Of a DNA stretch of 8,044 nucleotides, positions 6,465 to 8,044 are shown piece by piece. Under the pieces are notes generated by a model, which was not told where the DNA came from, searched no databases, and saw only the letters and a program-made list of their open reading frames with translations. The position numbers and the translations under genes were made by a program. Numbering within the stretch: position 1 is the stretch's first letter; each line of letters begins with the position of its first letter. This DNA comes from Clostridia bacterium (GTDB lineage: Bacteria; Bacillota_A; Clostridia; Christensenellales; Aristaeellaceae): positions 1 to 8,044 of the forward strand of contig JAGBAU010000002.1 in the NCBI GenBank assembly GCA_017938785.1. Direction: 5' to 3'.

Positions 6465-7649
6465 GTGAAGAACATGAATCGAGTGGTTTTGATCGTGCTC
6501 GACGGCGTTGGCGCCGGCTGGCAGCATGATGCCGCCAAATATGGCGATAAGGGCGCCGATACCCTGGCGCACGTAATTGCACAGGAACATCCGGATATTC
6601 CCAACCTCACGGAGCTGGGCCTTCTGAAGACCATCGATATGCATCCTCTGGGAGAGGATGAGCCCATCGGATGCTACGGCACCATGCTGGAAGCCGCCGC
6701 CGGCAAGGATACCACCACCGGCCACTGGGAAATCGCAGGCCTCACCCTGAAAAAGCCCTTCCCCACCTATCCCAACGGCTTCCCCAGGGACCTGATCCAG
6801 GCCTTTGAGGACGAAACCGGCATGGGGACCATCGGCAACAAAGCTGCATCCGGCACCGCCATCATCGAGGAACTGGGTCCGGAGCACATCAAGACCGGCA
6901 AGCTGATCGTCTACACCAGCGCGGACAGCGTATTCCAGATTGCCGCCCATGAGGCCATCGTACCGCCGAGCGAGCTGCACCATATCTGCCGCACCGCCCG
7001 CCGCCTGCTCAAGGGCGAGCACAACGTGGGCCGCGTCATCGCGCGTCCCTTCGTGGGCAATCCCGGCGCATTCGTGCGCACCGGCAACCGCCGCGATTCC
7101 AGCGTGGATCCCACGGGCCAGACTATGCTGGATGTAATCAAAAACAGCGGCAAGGATGTGCTCGGCGTAGGTAAAATTGAGGATATCTTCAACCACCGCG
7201 GCCTCACCCAGTCCAACCATGCCGCCGGCAACGAAGCCTGCACCGAGGCCATCATCGAATACCTCCAGAAGGACAACTGGAAGGGCCTGCTGTTTGCAAA
7301 CCTTGTGGATACCGACATGCTCTACGGTCACCGCAACGATGTGAAGGGCTTTGCCAGGGCGCTGGAGGATTTCGACAAACGCCTGCCGGAAATCCTGAAG
7401 CTGCTGGGCGACGACGGCATGCTGATCATCACCGCCGACCATGGCTGCGATCCCGCCTATCCCACCACTGACCACACCCGCGAAAAGGTGCCGCTGCTGG
7501 TTTGGGGTCTGGGTCTGGAGGAGAGCATGAACCTGGGTGAGAGAAAGACCTTCGCGGACGTCTCCGCCACGGTGCTCGAAGCCCTGGGCTGCAAGGAAAA
7601 ACTGGACGGCACTTCCTTCTATCAGGATATCGTTCTCGACGAAGAATAA
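6465..7649 (+). CDS. deoB: Phosphopentomutase DeoB
   Basis: The enzyme interconverts ribose/deoxyribose 1-phosphate and 5-phosphate in the cytoplasm and so feeds nucleoside sugars into central metabolism. It belongs to the alkaline phosphatase superfamily and uses two Mn2+ ions. Starting at GTG 6465, the protein has 394 residues, the usual Firmicutes length, and numbering falls into register with B. cereus DeoB: Asp13 in VLDGVGAG, phosphothreonine Thr85 in DTTTGHWE, Asp284 and His289 in VDTDMLYGHR, Asp325/His326 in TADHG and His337 in TTDHTREK. The full metal-ligand and active-site set is present. An ATG at 6456 overlaps the upstream stop (ATGA) and would give 397 residues, but it abuts its ribosome binding site. 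The gene lies 5 bases after the Spo0A-like gene and ends at a hairpin terminator, so it closes the transcript. No other nucleoside catabolism gene is seen nearby. Confidence 0.96.
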   Translation: MKNMNRVVLIVLDGVGAGWQHDAAKYGDKGADTLAHVIAQEHPDIPNLTELGLLKTIDMHPLGEDEPIGCYGTMLEAAAGKDTTTGHWEIAGLTLKKPFPTYPNGFPRDLIQAFEDETGMGTIGNKAASGTAIIEELGPEHIKTGKLIVYTSADSVFQIAAHEAIVPPSELHHICRTARRLLKGEHNVGRVIARPFVGNPGAFVRTGNRRDSSVDPTGQTMLDVIKNSGKDVLGVGKIEDIFNHRGLTQSNHAAGNEACTEAIIEYLQKDNWKGLLFANLVDTDMLYGHRNDVKGFARALEDFDKRLPEILKLLGDDGMLIITADHGCDPAYPTTDHTREKVPLLVWGLGLEESMNLGERKTFADVSATVLEALGCKEKLDGTSFYQDIVLDEE

Positions 7650-7656
7650 GTTTTTT

Positions 7657-7688
7657 TGCACCGCTTTTTACGAAGCGGTGCATATTTT
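7657..7688 (+). terminator. Rho-independent terminator after deoB
   Basis: A perfect 10-base stem TGCACCGCTT (7657-7666) and AAGCGGTGCA (7673-7682) closes a six-base loop. It is followed by the short T-rich run TATTTT. The T run is weak, but the position 7 bases after the deoB stop is typical. Confidence 0.8.
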
Positions 7689-7712
7689 ACCAAAAAAACA
7701 CTTGAAAACCAC

Positions 7713-7741
7713 TTGTTATTCCCGCGCTGATGGGGTAAAAT
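7713..7741 (+). promoter_or_regulatory. Sigma-A-type promoter of gap
   Basis: TTGTTA (7713-7718, 4 of 6 to TTGACA) and TAAAAT (7736-7741, 5 of 6 to TATAAT) are separated by 17 bases. Transcription would begin near 7748 and leave a leader of about 55 bases. No riboswitch or second strong hairpin is evident in that leader. Confidence 0.65.
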
Positions 7742-7789
7742 ATTGTTGTAAATTGAGGTACTTTGGTTTGCCCATGTACCCGAAAATTT

Positions 7790-8044
<255 letters not shown>

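Noticed and set aside
6399..7661. A 420-codon open frame on the minus strand across deoB
   Set aside because: It mirrors deoB, whose active site is fully conserved. GC-rich codon use leaves antisense frames open; the translation resembles no known family and has no ribosome binding site.

Overview
The window looks like a GC-rich, mostly plus-strand stretch of chromosome from an anaerobic Bacillota (Clostridia-type) bacterium. Four things point there: strong AGGAGG-type ribosome binding sites, a protein with a Spo0A-type DNA-binding domain (a family known from endospore-forming Firmicutes and their relatives), a Tet(M)/EF-G-like GTPase of the clostridial kind, and a Firmicutes-type phosphopentomutase. 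The exact genus cannot be read from the sequence.

Layout: (1) the 3' end of an M19 (membrane/renal-type) dipeptidase, 2-310; (2) a Tet(M)-like translational GTPase, 320-2281; (3) an AI-2E/PerM-family membrane protein, 2306-3421; (4) a two-domain protein with a C-terminal UbiV-like U32 domain behind a beta-rich, PilZ-like N-terminal region, 3421-4701; (5) a UbiU-like U32 protein, 4713-5621; (6) a 100-base gap with three copies of a TTTCACA heptamer; (7) a Spo0A-like regulator with an eroded receiver domain, starting at TTG, 5722-6459; (8) phosphopentomutase DeoB, 6465-7649; (9) a hairpin terminator, 7657-7688; (10) a clear promoter and ribosome binding site; (11) the 5' end of gap (glyceraldehyde-3-phosphate dehydrogenase), 7804-8044. 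All genes are on the plus strand. Genes 1-5 are tightly packed (gaps of 9, 24, -1 and 11 bases), so they probably form one transcript. The regulator and deoB (5-base gap) may be read with them or from a start inside the 100-base gap. The gap gene is a separate, highly expressed unit.

The most interesting part is the middle. Two adjacent U32 proteins keep the cysteine spacing of the [4Fe-4S] proteins UbiV and UbiU, which in Proteobacteria carry out oxygen-independent hydroxylation for ubiquinone synthesis. A clostridial host is not expected to make ubiquinone, so this pair probably acts on another substrate. The known RNA-hydroxylating U32 proteins RlhA and TrhP, and the upstream ribosome-targeted GTPase, make an RNA or ribosome role worth testing. 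The GTPase lacks the loop associated with tetracycline protection and has an unusual Cys/His-rich tail. The Spo0A-like protein keeps its DNA-binding half but has lost most receiver active-site residues.
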